From: Flavobacterium frigoris PS1
GTDB taxonomy: Bacteria > Bacteroidota > Bacteroidia > Flavobacteriales > Flavobacteriaceae
DNA: 64,000 nucleotides
Direction of reading: 5' to 3'
NCBI RefSeq assembly: GCF_000252125.1
Contig: NZ_AHKF01000018.1
Location: 682,001-746,000 of the forward strand
Shown here: one piece after another, positions 46,673 to 55,641 of the stretch
Layout of the letters: the number at the start of each line of letters is the position of its first letter
Numbering within the stretch: position 1 is the stretch's first letter
Translations under genes and position numbers: made by a program
Notes under the pieces: generated by a model
The model's database searches: none
The model's input: only the letters and a program-made list of their open reading frames with translations
Told to the model about the DNA's origin: nothing

Positions 46673-46762
46673 TTATCGCTGTACAAACAACACGATCAAG
46701 GTTAATATGATGCTAGCTGCCGTAAAGTATTTTCCTTTTTTGAATATCGATTTTTTCGTCAT
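46673..46762 (-). CDS. Possible 29-residue membrane miniprotein
   Basis: A short frame with an ATG start reads MTKKSIFKKGKYFTA and continues into a hydrophobic stretch ending LIVLFVQR. The Lys-rich head plus a single hydrophobic helix is a plausible small membrane protein, but length alone makes chance likely. It sits in the 700-bp gap upstream of panB, and no family is recognised. Confidence 0.3.
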   Translation of the reverse strand: MTKKSIFKKGKYFTAASIILTLIVLFVQR

Positions 46763-46870
46763 GAACATTTGAAAAGAGGACCGCACAAAATATAAAAGAG
46801 TCATTTCAAAAAAGATATTTATATAGGAACAATAGAGCTCCTCATTTTTCTTTATGGAGATATAGTATTT

Positions 46871-46885
46871 CTTCAGTTACTGAAG
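46871..46885. repeat. 15-bp palindrome CTTCAGTTACTGAAG
   Basis: Seven-base complementary arms lie around a central T in the gap between panB and the acyltransferase. It may be a protein-binding site or a small hairpin; there is no T-tract. Confidence 0.4.
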
Positions 46886-47000
46886 GAAGATGTTATGTTT
46901 TTTAATCAACTAAACCGGTTTTTGTAGATTGCATCCTTAAAACAAATGCTATTTACTTTTTTGCGAAGTGCTTTCAAGCCTCGTGTCTCTTACGTCCTAC

Positions 47001-47183
47001 TTATTTCTCTCCGCTAGCATCTGGTTTAATCGTTTTGATAACTTGTTTTTTCTGTTTCAAAAAATCAGAATCTCTAAACACTACATCACTTAAGGTATAA
47101 AAGGACATAATTCCAGAAAGGAAAAACACTCAATAACTGTGGAAGAAAAGCAATGTTACACTAAGTTTTTTTGCTATAATCAA
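47001..47183 (-). pseudogene. Possible remnant of a short membrane-protein gene
   Basis: On the minus strand one frame reads IAKKLSVTLLFFHSY, a TGA stop, then VFFLSGIMSFYTLSDVVF and a charged tail ending KPDASGEK before a TAA at 47001-47003. A hydrophobic helix with charged ends interrupted by one stop looks like a decayed small gene. There is no ATG and I recognise no family. The rest of the 46547-47251 gap shows nothing else I can support. Confidence 0.25.
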
Positions 47184-47251
47184 ATAGGTTTTTATTAAAA
47201 ATAATTATTATCTTTTATAACAAAAACACGATAAAAGGACAATTTTAGAAT

Positions 47252-48376
47252 CTATTTGTCCTGCTGTTTTTGGAGTACTTTTTGGTTAATCCATCGTCTT
47301 ACAGGCAGGTCATATAATTTTAAGCAAGTGTAAGCAAGCGCAACACATGACAATAAAACTAATATACTCACAGGATATGCTTCGCTAATCTTCATTTTAT
47401 TATCTACGGCCCATGCTGTATATATGTATATGATCGGATAGTGAGTAATGTATATAGGGTAGGATATGTCACCAAAAAAGGTACATACTCGTCCGGCGAA
47501 CTTGCTTTTAATTTCTCCGCTTGCTGCCAAGAAAATAACGATAGGGAAAAACAAAATAACAACCGCTGAATCATAAACACCATTCAGCCATAAATGTGCG
47601 CTTCCTCCAACTCTTGGCATAGCCAATGCAATTATAACTAGTAAGCTGCACCAAAAAAACGCATTTTTAACTTGAATTAAGTTCCCCAAACGGAAAAGCA
47701 ACACTCCTGCAAAAAACGGATACATCATTCTAGCAAAACCAATATGTATTTGTTCAGTATTTAGTGACCAGCCTCCAATAATATCTCCATTAGGACTTGT
47801 AACCGCAAGATGGACTAATGCACATCCAGCAAGAACTACAAGTATGCTAAGGGCCGTTTTTGAAAGTTTTCTAACAAAAAGGGCATAGAGAATATTGGCA
47901 ATATATTCATAAAACAATGACCAGCCGGGTCCATTGAGAGGATGCATTTCTGCCCAGCCACGAATATCCAAAGATGTGGGAACTGGAATAAGTGTAAATC
48001 CAATAACCATTACTAAAAGCATTTTCCAGACAGGAACTTCATTTATAGTAGGCCAGAGTGCTGCTGAATCTTGAAAATAAAATAACAAAGCTCCGATAAT
48101 CATTCCCATAATTACCATGGGTTGTAGTCGAATCAATCGGCGTTTGAAAAAATTACCAATGGACATTTTATCCCATCGATCATCATAAGCATAGCCAACA
48201 ACAAAACCAGATAGTAAAAAGAAAAAATCAACGGCAAGGTAGCCGTGATTTATAATTTGGTCGAGATGACTTGTAGCATGTGCTTCAAAAATGTGAAAAG
48301 CAACTACCATAAGTGCTGCTATACCGCGCAATCCATCCAAAATAGGATAATGAGGTTTTGAAGCCTTAGTATTCAT
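47252..48376 (-). CDS. Acyltransferase 3 family membrane protein (OafA/YrhL-like)
   Basis: This 374-residue protein has about ten transmembrane helices. The family signatures ILDGLRGIAALMVVAFH at the N-terminus and FFLLSGFVVGYAYDDRW after it are clear; the His in VAFH is the usual catalytic residue. Such enzymes O-acetylate polysaccharides, lipopolysaccharide or other envelope molecules. It lies 214 bp downstream of the GH3 gene on the same strand, probably separated from it by a weak terminator near 48514-48541. Substrate unknown. Confidence 0.9.
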   Translation of the reverse strand: MNTKASKPHYPILDGLRGIAALMVVAFHIFEAHATSHLDQIINHGYLAVDFFFLLSGFVVGYAYDDRWDKMSIGNFFKRRLIRLQPMVIMGMIIGALLFYFQDSAALWPTINEVPVWKMLLVMVIGFTLIPVPTSLDIRGWAEMHPLNGPGWSLFYEYIANILYALFVRKLSKTALSILVVLAGCALVHLAVTSPNGDIIGGWSLNTEQIHIGFARMMYPFFAGVLLFRLGNLIQVKNAFFWCSLLVIIALAMPRVGGSAHLWLNGVYDSAVVILFFPIVIFLAASGEIKSKFAGRVCTFFGDISYPIYITHYPIIYIYTAWAVDNKMKISEAYPVSILVLLSCVALAYTCLKLYDLPVRRWINQKVLQKQQDK

Positions 48377-48513
48377 ATGTTTCAGTTGTTATTTATTAAA
48401 ATGTTCGTTATGCTATTTCGAAGACAAAAAATATATTTTCAAGCTGTAAAAAAGGACTGCTTTTAGTAGTCAAAACTAATTTTAACGACTAAAATCGCAA
48501 TTAATTTTAGTTA

Positions 48514-48541
48514 TAAAAGCCCAACATTTCTGTCAGGCTTA
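48514..48541 (-). terminator. Weak terminator candidate after the GH3 gene
   Basis: On the minus strand AAGCC and GGCTT arms are separated by about 14 nt and followed by a few T residues. The gap also contains an ACTAAAAT/ATTTTAGT inverted repeat near 48490-48515. Confidence 0.35.
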
Positions 48542-48590
48542 TTAAGTTGTACTCCTTTCTAGAAGCTGTATTAGTAATTGAATGTATTAA

Positions 48591-51056
48591 TTAGTGTTTC
48601 AAATCTTCAAATTTAACATCTGCAGCAAAAGACGAATGCGTTTTTTCAACGACTAATTCTTTTGCTAAAGAAAACTGAGCCGTTTGTTTAATATCGAATG
48701 ATGATGTTCCTACAGCTACTTTATACGAACCAGCTTCAGCAATCCAAGCATTTTTATTGGTGATAAACGAAGCTAAATCTTTAGGATTCAATGTTAAAGT
48801 AAGTGTTTGACTTTCGCCTGCTTGCAATAAATTCGTTTTTGCAAAAGCCTTTAATTCAGAACTTGGTTTGTCAATGTTTTTTGCAGGTGAGGACAGATAC
48901 AATTGCACTACTTCTTTACCAGCTACTTTACCTGTATTTTTTACAGTTACCGTAACCTCTATTTTGTTTGTAAATGTAGTAGAACTTAATTTTATTGCTG
49001 AAACATCAAAAGTAGTATATGATAATCCGTAACCAAATTCATAAGATGGTTTTACATTGAATGTGTTGAAATAGCGGTATCCAACATAAACACCTTCTTC
49101 ATAAGTTACGTCTGTAGGGTTTTCAGCAGGTGTACCTATCCAGTTTTTAGTTGCAGCAGCATCCTCATATTTTACAGGAAAAGTCATCGTTAATTTTCCT
49201 GATGGAGTTACTTTTCCAGAAAAAACGTCTGCAACAGAGTTTCCGCCTTCTTGACCTGGTTGCCATGGTAAAAGAATAGCATCTACTTTATCTTTCCAAC
49301 TTGCCGTTTCGATCACACCACCGATGTTTAAAACAACAACTACCTTTTTGCCTTGAGCATGAAAAGCAGTCGAAACGGTATTGATTAGGTTAACTTCATC
49401 TTGTGCCAAGTTAAAGTCTTCATCAACTTTACGATCATCACCTTCACCAGCATTTCTACCTATTGTGATTAATGCTAATTCAGAACTTTTAGCTTTTTGT
49501 TGAACGATTTCTGAACTTACCTCTAATTCCTGAAGTCTTTTTGGAGTTGCCAATAAACCTTCTTTTTCACGTCTTTTAGTCTCAATCTCTTTTTGAGCCT
49601 TCATAAATGGGTTGTATAATCCTTCTAATTCTGCATCAATAGAAAAACCAGAGTTAGTCAAGCCATCAATTAATGAAATAGAATATGCTTCATTTACATC
49701 ACCACTTCCAGTACCACCAGAAATAAAATCATACGATGTTATACCAAAAACGGCTAATGGAGCTGATTTTGAAGTAAACGGTAATACATTACCCTCATTC
49801 TTTAATAAAACGACACCCTCAGCTGCAGCGTCTCTTGTAACCTGAGCATTTTCCTTTAAGTTTGGTTTATTTGAATATTCGTAGTTACTCATGGCAGGGG
49901 ATCTCATTACCAATTCTAGCACTCTAGTTAGATTAATGTTGATATCTTCTTTAGATAGTGTGCCGTTTTTTATGTTTGTAACAATTGCCTTTTTTTGAGC
50001 CGGTAAACCGGGCATTAACAAGTCATTACCAGCTGTAAGTTGTTTGACAACATCACTAACAGCGTCTTTATCCCTGATAGCTCCAAATCCGTTGTAACCT
50101 CCAAACCAGTCTGTCATTACTAATCCTTTAAAACCCCATTCGTCACGAAGTACGGTTGTTAAAAGGTCTTTACGTGCTGATGTATACGCACCATTCAAAA
50201 AATTGTAAGAAGACATCACTGTCCATGGTTGCGCTTCTTTAACCGTGATTTCAAATCCTCTTAAATATATTTCGCGTAGAGCTCTTTCGCTGACATGCGC
50301 ATTAACGCCCATTCTGTTTCTTTCCTGGTTATTAGCTGCAAAGTGTTTTACCGATGTTCCTACACCATTAGATTGTATACCGTTTACCATTGCAGCAGCA
50401 ATTTTACCTGTCAATAGCGGATCTTCAGAATAGTACTCAAAGTTTCTTCCACACAATGGATTTCTGTGAATATTCATACCTGGACCTAACAAAACATCTA
50501 CTCCATATTCTCTTACTTCATTCCCCATTGCTTTACCAACAGAATTGATCAGGGCTTCGTTCCAAGTAGAAGCTAATGCAGTTCCTACCGGAAATGCTGT
50601 AGCATAATAGGTATTCGAATCCTCTTCTCTTATTGGTTTGATACGTAAACCAGCAGGCCCATCAGATACAATTATCGAAGGGATGCCTAATCGCGAAATC
50701 GCAGTTGTACCGCCGGCAGAACCAGGTACTTTTGCAGTGTCTTTTCCAGTATTAAACTGCATTTTAGCCCAGTCAAAGCCTGGCATTCCAATTCCAATAA
50801 GCATACTTGCTTTTTCTTCATCAGTCATCTGATTGATTAAATCTTGGATTCGGTCTTGAGTTGAAAGTCGATAATCTTCGTATTTATCTAATTTTCCATT
50901 TCTGTTTAGGTCAGAAAAGCTAAAACCATTTATGGTTAGAATAGGATTCGGTTTAGGTTCGTTAGTTTCTGAATTGTTTGCCCAAGAAATTCCTGAAAAC
51001 AGCAATGCAGACAGCAGTGATGTTTTTGCGATTTTTGAAATTGATTTGTTTCTCAT
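48591..51056 (-). CDS. Glycoside hydrolase family 3 (beta-glucosidase/beta-xylosidase type), exported
   Basis: This 821-residue enzyme has a signal peptide (residues 1-26) and then a short EF-hand-like calcium loop, DLNRNGKLDKYED (49-61). The GH3 barrel carries KHFAANNQE at 237-245 and the nucleophile Asp316 in GLVMTDW. A C-terminal GH3 alpha/beta domain follows, with GRNAGEGDDRKVDE bearing the likely acid/base, and then a fibronectin-III-like domain (VTVKNTGKVAGKEVVQLYL). It releases terminal beta-linked sugars, probably in the periplasm. It is divergent from a NUDIX-fold regulator, with a perfect 21-bp palindrome 30 bp before this start, so sugar-responsive control is likely. No SusC/SusD genes are nearby. 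Confidence 0.93.
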   Translation of the reverse strand: MRNKSISKIAKTSLLSALLFSGISWANNSETNEPKPNPILTINGFSFSDLNRNGKLDKYEDYRLSTQDRIQDLINQMTDEEKASMLIGIGMPGFDWAKMQFNTGKDTAKVPGSAGGTTAISRLGIPSIIVSDGPAGLRIKPIREEDSNTYYATAFPVGTALASTWNEALINSVGKAMGNEVREYGVDVLLGPGMNIHRNPLCGRNFEYYSEDPLLTGKIAAAMVNGIQSNGVGTSVKHFAANNQERNRMGVNAHVSERALREIYLRGFEITVKEAQPWTVMSSYNFLNGAYTSARKDLLTTVLRDEWGFKGLVMTDWFGGYNGFGAIRDKDAVSDVVKQLTAGNDLLMPGLPAQKKAIVTNIKNGTLSKEDININLTRVLELVMRSPAMSNYEYSNKPNLKENAQVTRDAAAEGVVLLKNEGNVLPFTSKSAPLAVFGITSYDFISGGTGSGDVNEAYSISLIDGLTNSGFSIDAELEGLYNPFMKAQKEIETKRREKEGLLATPKRLQELEVSSEIVQQKAKSSELALITIGRNAGEGDDRKVDEDFNLAQDEVNLINTVSTAFHAQGKKVVVVLNIGGVIETASWKDKVDAILLPWQPGQEGGNSVADVFSGKVTPSGKLTMTFPVKYEDAAATKNWIGTPAENPTDVTYEEGVYVGYRYFNTFNVKPSYEFGYGLSYTTFDVSAIKLSSTTFTNKIEVTVTVKNTGKVAGKEVVQLYLSSPAKNIDKPSSELKAFAKTNLLQAGESQTLTLTLNPKDLASFITNKNAWIAEAGSYKVAVGTSSFDIKQTAQFSLAKELVVEKTHSSFAADVKFEDLKH

Positions 51057-51085
51057 GTGGTTATTTTAGTTACTAGTTATTTTTC

Positions 51086-51106
51086 ATTGCTTCAATATGA
51101 AGCAAT
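51086..51106. promoter_or_regulatory. Perfect 21-bp palindrome, likely operator of the NUDIX-fold regulator
   Basis: ATTGCTTCA (51086-51094) and TGAAGCAAT (51098-51106) are exact complements around a 3-nt centre, placed between the divergent GH3 and regulator genes. NrtR/AraR-type NUDIX regulators bind palindromes of about this length, so this is a strong operator candidate. Confidence 0.65.
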
Positions 51107-51194
51107 ATTAATGATTTTTCTGCTATTTTTGTAAAAAAAAGAGATTATTTTTCTGATTATCAGTTTTTAAAAGATAAAAGTATAATCAATTTCG

Positions 51195-51202
51195 TATTTT
51201 TG
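51195..51202 (+). promoter_or_regulatory. -7 promoter element TATTTTTG for the NUDIX-fold regulator
   Basis: TATTTTTG fits TAnnTTTG and lies 16 bp before the ATG at 51219. Confidence 0.5.
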
Positions 51203-51218
51203 CAGCCAATTAAGATAC

Positions 51219-51965
51219 ATGGAGTTTAAAAAAATAGTAGAAGAAAAGTCAGCTGCGGCATGGAAAAAGTATATTCCTAATTTATCAGTTGATTGTGTAG
51301 TTTTCGGTTTTCAAGAAGCAAGCTTGAAAGTGCTTATTACCAGAATAAAGGATAAAAATGTTTGGGCTCTTCCAGGTGGTTATGTTTTAAAAGAAGATAA
51401 TCTAAAAGAGGCTGCTAATAGAATTTTATACCAAAGGACAGGGGCAGAGAATATTTATTTGCAGCAATTCAAAATTTTTAGCGACTTGAATCGCTCAAAT
51501 GGACTTTTTGACGATTTTGAGGATACACTATGGAATAAGCAACGGTTTCTTTCTGTTGGCTTTTATGCTTTAGTTGATTTTCAGCAAGTAAACTTAGTAA
51601 TGGATGATATTTCAGATGCTTGTGAGTGGATATCAATTGAAGACCTACCTGATTTTATGATGGATCACAGGGAGATTTTTGACAAGGCTTTAGAAACGCT
51701 TCGCCGACAATTAAATCATAAGCCAATTGGTTATAATTTATTGCCTGAGAAATTCACTATGCCTGAACTTCAAAAATTATATGAAATCATTCTGGGTAAG
51801 AAGCTGAATCGCGGTAATTTCTATAGAAAGATGTTGCGCTATGATATTCTTGAAAAACTAGAAGAGAGTAGGAAAGGCGGGGCTCATAAAGCGCCAGACT
51901 TGTATAAATTTGATATCGAGAAATACCAGATGGCACTCACTAACGGATTTAATGAAGGCTGGTAA
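51219..51965 (+). CDS. NUDIX-fold transcriptional regulator (NrtR/AraR type) with a degenerate NUDIX box
   Basis: This 248-residue protein has a NUDIX domain (about residues 20-155) and a C-terminal winged-helix domain with LNRGNFYRKMLRYDILEKLEE. The NUDIX box region at 53-75 begins GGYVLKEDNLKEAA but continues NRILYQRTG where catalytic enzymes have RELxEExG, so the metal-binding glutamates are lost and hydrolysis is unlikely. Such proteins act as ligand-responsive repressors; Bacteroidota relatives control sugar (for example arabinose) use. It is divergent from the GH3 glycosidase and is probably the regulator acting through the palindrome at 51086-51106. Confidence 0.9.
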   Translation: MEFKKIVEEKSAAAWKKYIPNLSVDCVVFGFQEASLKVLITRIKDKNVWALPGGYVLKEDNLKEAANRILYQRTGAENIYLQQFKIFSDLNRSNGLFDDFEDTLWNKQRFLSVGFYALVDFQQVNLVMDDISDACEWISIEDLPDFMMDHREIFDKALETLRRQLNHKPIGYNLLPEKFTMPELQKLYEIILGKKLNRGNFYRKMLRYDILEKLEESRKGGAHKAPDLYKFDIEKYQMALTNGFNEGW

Positions 51966-51980
51966 ATTAAATAACGAAAT

Positions 51981-52409
51981 ATGAAAATAATTATTCTCCT
52001 GTTTTTCGTTTTATTTTCATTCAAAAGTCAAGCATAAAACTAGGAAATTAATTATAGTATTATTTTTTTTTCGAGGGTTTTTATACTAGAGACGCGGTTA
52101 AAATAAAATCTGTATGTTCATAAAATGTGTTTTGAAATCTATTTTTGAAAGTACCAAAGGGAGTTCTTTATCGGAAGAATCATTGTCAGTATTCTACAAT
52201 TCAATTGCAGCGATACCAAATGACATTTAATTTTCTGAAAAGATGGGAAGCTATTCTATTCAAGTAGATGGTGCTAAGTTTTTAGTGTGGACTGCTATGG
52301 ATTCTACAAAAACGGATTACTTAGTCACTGTGGAGTTAACGTTATTACTTTGTTCGTAAAGAATGACTTTTGGAAAATAGTTCACATTACTGATACCCGG
52401 AGGAAATAG
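51981..52409 (+). pseudogene. Broken NTF2-like (lumazine-binding-type) secreted protein gene
   Basis: The gene starts with a good signal peptide, MKIIILLFFVLFSFKSQA, and then meets a stop at once. Coding similarity resumes downstream in shifting frames: DAVKIKSVCS, then FESTKGSSLSEE, FYNSIAAIPND, a stop, SEKMGSYSIQVDGAKFLVW. After another frameshift near 52330 comes GVNVITLFVKNDFWKIVHI and the end TDTRRK at 52409. This order matches secreted NTF2-like proteins of flavobacteria as I recall them. Several lesions (internal stops and at least two frameshifts) make it non-functional, and decay seems recent because the segments are still readable. It lies 15 bp after the NUDIX-fold regulator gene. 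Confidence 0.8.
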
Positions 52410-52449
52410 TTTAATAATCGGATCAGCTGACGGAAATTGTAAGAGCGAT

Positions 52450-53751
52450 CTATTCCTTTTTTTTCCAATGTAGAAACCATTTTTCTCCTGCAAACACAAA
52501 AATAACTCCGATTGCTGAAACAATAACAACAAAAATATCAGAATTAGCTTTGACCCATAAAAAAGCAATTAATACTAATAAGTCAAGCAATAATGCGGTT
52601 ATCAATATTATCCCATTAGCCTTTACATCTTTTCTTAAATGTTTAAAAACACCCCAATGAACTATCATGTCCATCACTAAATAAAAAATAGCCCCAATTG
52701 AAGCAATGCGCGATAAGTCAAAGAAAATAGTTAAGGTAATTGCAATAACAACAATGTAGATCAACATGTGTTTTTGAATGCTTCCTGACATTCCAAGATG
52801 ACTGTGCGGTACAAGCTCCATATCGGTTAGCATGGCCGTCATTCGAGATACAGCGAAAATGCTGGCGATCACCCCTGAAATCGTAGCTACAATTGCTATT
52901 CCCACAGTAAAATAAATTCCTAATTTTCCAAAGGCGGGTCTTGCTGCCTCAACCAAAGAGTAATCTTTTGCTTTTACTATGTCAGAGATTGATAAACTGG
53001 AATTAACTGCAATAGCTACCAAAAAATAGACAACTGTACAAATGAATATTGAAATAATGATTGACCTTCCCACATTTTTGTGCGGCTCAGTGATTTCTCC
53101 ACCGCTGTTGGTTATCGTCGTAAATCCTTTATATGCCAGTATCGAAAGGGCAATAGCCCCAACATAACTTGCAGCTGAATAGTTAGCTGCATCTGTTGAT
53201 GCAGGCAGAACATCACCTAAAGTAAAATGGGCAGCCCATAAGCCTCCAATAGCGAAGACGATTATTCCGGCGATTTTTATGAACGCCATCACTTGGGAAG
53301 TTTTTCCGATAACCTTGTTTCCTGATACGTTAATAATATAAGCAAGGATCAATAAGGCGACGCCTAAAGCCGGCACCCAGAAGGAATTCCTCTCCACATC
53401 AAAAAGCTGTAAGGTATAAGTACCAAAGGTTCTCGCCACTAGGCTTTCATTTATGATCATGGAAAGTGCCATAAGGACAGAGGCTGCGGCGGTCAACGTT
53501 GTTTTGCCATAAGCTTTCATCAAAATCATTGCTACACCACCTGCAGAAGGGTACGCATTAGAAACTTTAATGTAGGAATAAGCGCTGAAACTAGAAATAA
53601 TTGCTCCGATAATAAAGATATATGGAAATAAGGTCCCTGATAATTCGGCAACCTGACCTAAAAGCGCAAAAATTCCCGCTCCAATCATTACTCCGGTACC
53701 AAGAGCCACTGCGCCTTTAAGAGTTAAACTATCTTTTTTATAATTATCCAT
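52450..53751 (-). CDS. APC family amino acid permease
   Basis: The start at 53751 (MDNYKKDSLTLKGAVALG) gives 433 residues with about 12 transmembrane helices; the frame is open back to 53826 but that part is basic and unlike permease N-termini. The substrate-binding GTGVMIGAGIFALLG segment in helix 1, and ITNSGGEITEPHKNVGRSI between the middle helices, are characteristic. Amino acid or amine import is the family role. It is followed by a broken gene on the opposite strand. The acyl-CoA ligase gene starts upstream on the same strand, 120 bp away. Confidence 0.9.
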   Translation of the reverse strand: MDNYKKDSLTLKGAVALGTGVMIGAGIFALLGQVAELSGTLFPYIFIIGAIISSFSAYSYIKVSNAYPSAGGVAMILMKAYGKTTLTAAASVLMALSMIINESLVARTFGTYTLQLFDVERNSFWVPALGVALLILAYIINVSGNKVIGKTSQVMAFIKIAGIIVFAIGGLWAAHFTLGDVLPASTDAANYSAASYVGAIALSILAYKGFTTITNSGGEITEPHKNVGRSIIISIFICTVVYFLVAIAVNSSLSISDIVKAKDYSLVEAARPAFGKLGIYFTVGIAIVATISGVIASIFAVSRMTAMLTDMELVPHSHLGMSGSIQKHMLIYIVVIAITLTIFFDLSRIASIGAIFYLVMDMIVHWGVFKHLRKDVKANGIILITALLLDLLVLIAFLWVKANSDIFVVIVSAIGVIFVFAGEKWFLHWKKKE

Positions 53752-53871
53752 TTTTGTTTTTGTGATTAATTTTTTTTCAGTAAGCGCAACGTGAGCCTGC
53801 CTACGAGACTTTGTGCGGCTTGGCATTTCGTTTTTATATTACTATTTTCTTCTAATCGACGGTCATACCGT

Positions 53872-55500
53872 TTAAGTAAGTTTTCCTTCGGCAAAAAGCT
53901 TTCGGATTTCTTTTTTGTCAAATTTGCCAACGCTGGTTTTCGGTACTTCATTCATATAAACATAGTCTTTCGGAATTTGATATTTTACAAATTCTCTCGA
54001 TAAAAAATCGATTAATTCTTCTTCTGAAACTACATCTTCATTATTCATCAAAACTATTGAAGCCAAAGGTTTTTCGACCCATTTTTCATCTGGTATTGCA
54101 ATTACGGCAGCTTCTTTAATTTTAGGATGAGCCATTAATGCAGATTCAAGTGCTACACTGGAGATCCATTCACCACCGCTTTTGATAAGGTCTTTAGTTC
54201 TGTCCTTAATCTCCATATAACCATCTTGATCAATGGTACTCACATCACCAGTTTTAAACCAACCGTCTTTTGTGAAATTTTCGTTATTATTCGTTTTGAA
54301 ATAAGAGGTAATGGTCCATGCGCCTTTTATTTGCAGTTCGCCCATAGTTTTACCATCTGTTGGTGCCAAATTCCCATCATCAGTTACAATTCTTAATTCT
54401 ACACCTGGAAATGCAGTTCCTTGCTTGGCACGAATAGTTAACTTTGCGTCTTCTGACAGACAATCATGTAGTGGTTGAAGGCGACTTACTGTTCCCAGAG
54501 GAGATGTTTCAGTCATTCCCCAAGCTTGAACTCCTTTTATTCCGAAATCTTTTTCAAAACCTTCAATAAGACTTTTTGTTAGTGCCGAACCGCCAACAAG
54601 ATATTCTTCGAGCGCTAATTTTTCTTTTGGAGGATTCATCTTTAGGGCGTGATAGACACCTAACCATATAGTTGGAACTCCGTTGGCTTTATTTACTTTT
54701 TCTTCTATAAGAATTTTTATTATAGCCTCAGGCTGTAAATTAGACGAGGGAAGTACCATGTTTGATCCAGATAGCAGGCACAAGTATGGAAAACCCCAGG
54801 CCATGACATGAAATTGCGGTACAATCAATAAAACAGTATCTCTATTGCTAAAATTCCCCGCATTAGGTGACATTATCGTTGTGGCGTGTAAAAATGTTGA
54901 CCTATGGGAATATAAGACTCCTTTTGGCAAGCCTGTTGTTCCGCTGGTATAACACAAACCGCTGGCATCATTTTCATTTAACTCAGGCCACTCAAAATCT
55001 TCTGATTGGTCTCGTATCAAATCTTCGTAATGCAATGTATTGGGTAAAGTGGTTATAAAATCGTCGGCTGCATTTATCAAAATATAGTATTCGACAGTCT
55101 CAAGTAATGGAGCAATTTTTTCTAAAAGAGGAACTAATGTTGCATCAACAAATATTACTTTATCTTCTGAATTATTGATAATGTATTCTATTTGGTTAGC
55201 AGACAAGCGGATATTTATAGTATGACAAACAGCTCCTATACCAGATATTCCATAATATAATTCGACATGTGGACCATGATTCCAAGCAAAAGTGCCCACC
55301 ATATCGCCATTAGTGATTCCTAATTTCTGTGTTAATGCATTGGCTAACTTTTTACAACGTTTATACATATCACCAAAACTATACTCATGTCTTATTCCAT
55401 CTGGTAAATGGGTTATTATCTTTTTATGATGATAGACGCTATTTCCATATTCAAGGATAGTATTTGTTGTAAGTGGATAATCCATTATTAATCCTTTCAT
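53872..55500 (-). CDS. Fatty acyl-CoA ligase (AMP-binding family)
   Basis: This 542-residue adenylate-forming enzyme activates a carboxylic acid with ATP and CoA. Motifs are YTSGTTGLPKGVLYSH (ATP phosphate loop), AWGMTETSPLG, GWFKTGDVSTIDQDGYMEIKDR and the C-terminal catalytic Lys region SVGKFDKKEI. Length and sequence order match medium/long-chain acyl-CoA synthetases. An alternative start at 55485 (MDYPLTTN) is equally plausible. Chain-length preference is unknown; no beta-oxidation genes are adjacent. Confidence 0.93.
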   Translation of the reverse strand: MKGLIMDYPLTTNTILEYGNSVYHHKKIITHLPDGIRHEYSFGDMYKRCKKLANALTQKLGITNGDMVGTFAWNHGPHVELYYGISGIGAVCHTINIRLSANQIEYIINNSEDKVIFVDATLVPLLEKIAPLLETVEYYILINAADDFITTLPNTLHYEDLIRDQSEDFEWPELNENDASGLCYTSGTTGLPKGVLYSHRSTFLHATTIMSPNAGNFSNRDTVLLIVPQFHVMAWGFPYLCLLSGSNMVLPSSNLQPEAIIKILIEEKVNKANGVPTIWLGVYHALKMNPPKEKLALEEYLVGGSALTKSLIEGFEKDFGIKGVQAWGMTETSPLGTVSRLQPLHDCLSEDAKLTIRAKQGTAFPGVELRIVTDDGNLAPTDGKTMGELQIKGAWTITSYFKTNNNENFTKDGWFKTGDVSTIDQDGYMEIKDRTKDLIKSGGEWISSVALESALMAHPKIKEAAVIAIPDEKWVEKPLASIVLMNNEDVVSEEELIDFLSREFVKYQIPKDYVYMNEVPKTSVGKFDKKEIRKLFAEGKLT

Positions 55501-55641
55501 ATTAAAATGTTTTAATGAGTGATTTTTTTAATAAGGTCTTTATTTTTAGTATTGCTACAATCCGTTTCGTAATTCTCAGGTTTCTTGACTAAGTTAAGAT
55601 TTTTATTTTATATTAGTGTGAAGCCTTGTTACAGGAAGTTT

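Noticed and set aside
46673..46762. Treating the 29-codon frame as a confident gene
   Set aside because: Length and a single hydrophobic stretch are not enough in AT-rich DNA; it is kept only as a low-confidence candidate.
52317..52568. 83-codon minus-strand frame beginning MLFYGSKLILI
   Set aside because: It overlaps the end of the APC permease in another frame and the broken NTF2-like gene on the other strand. Its hydrophobicity is a shadow of the permease helices.
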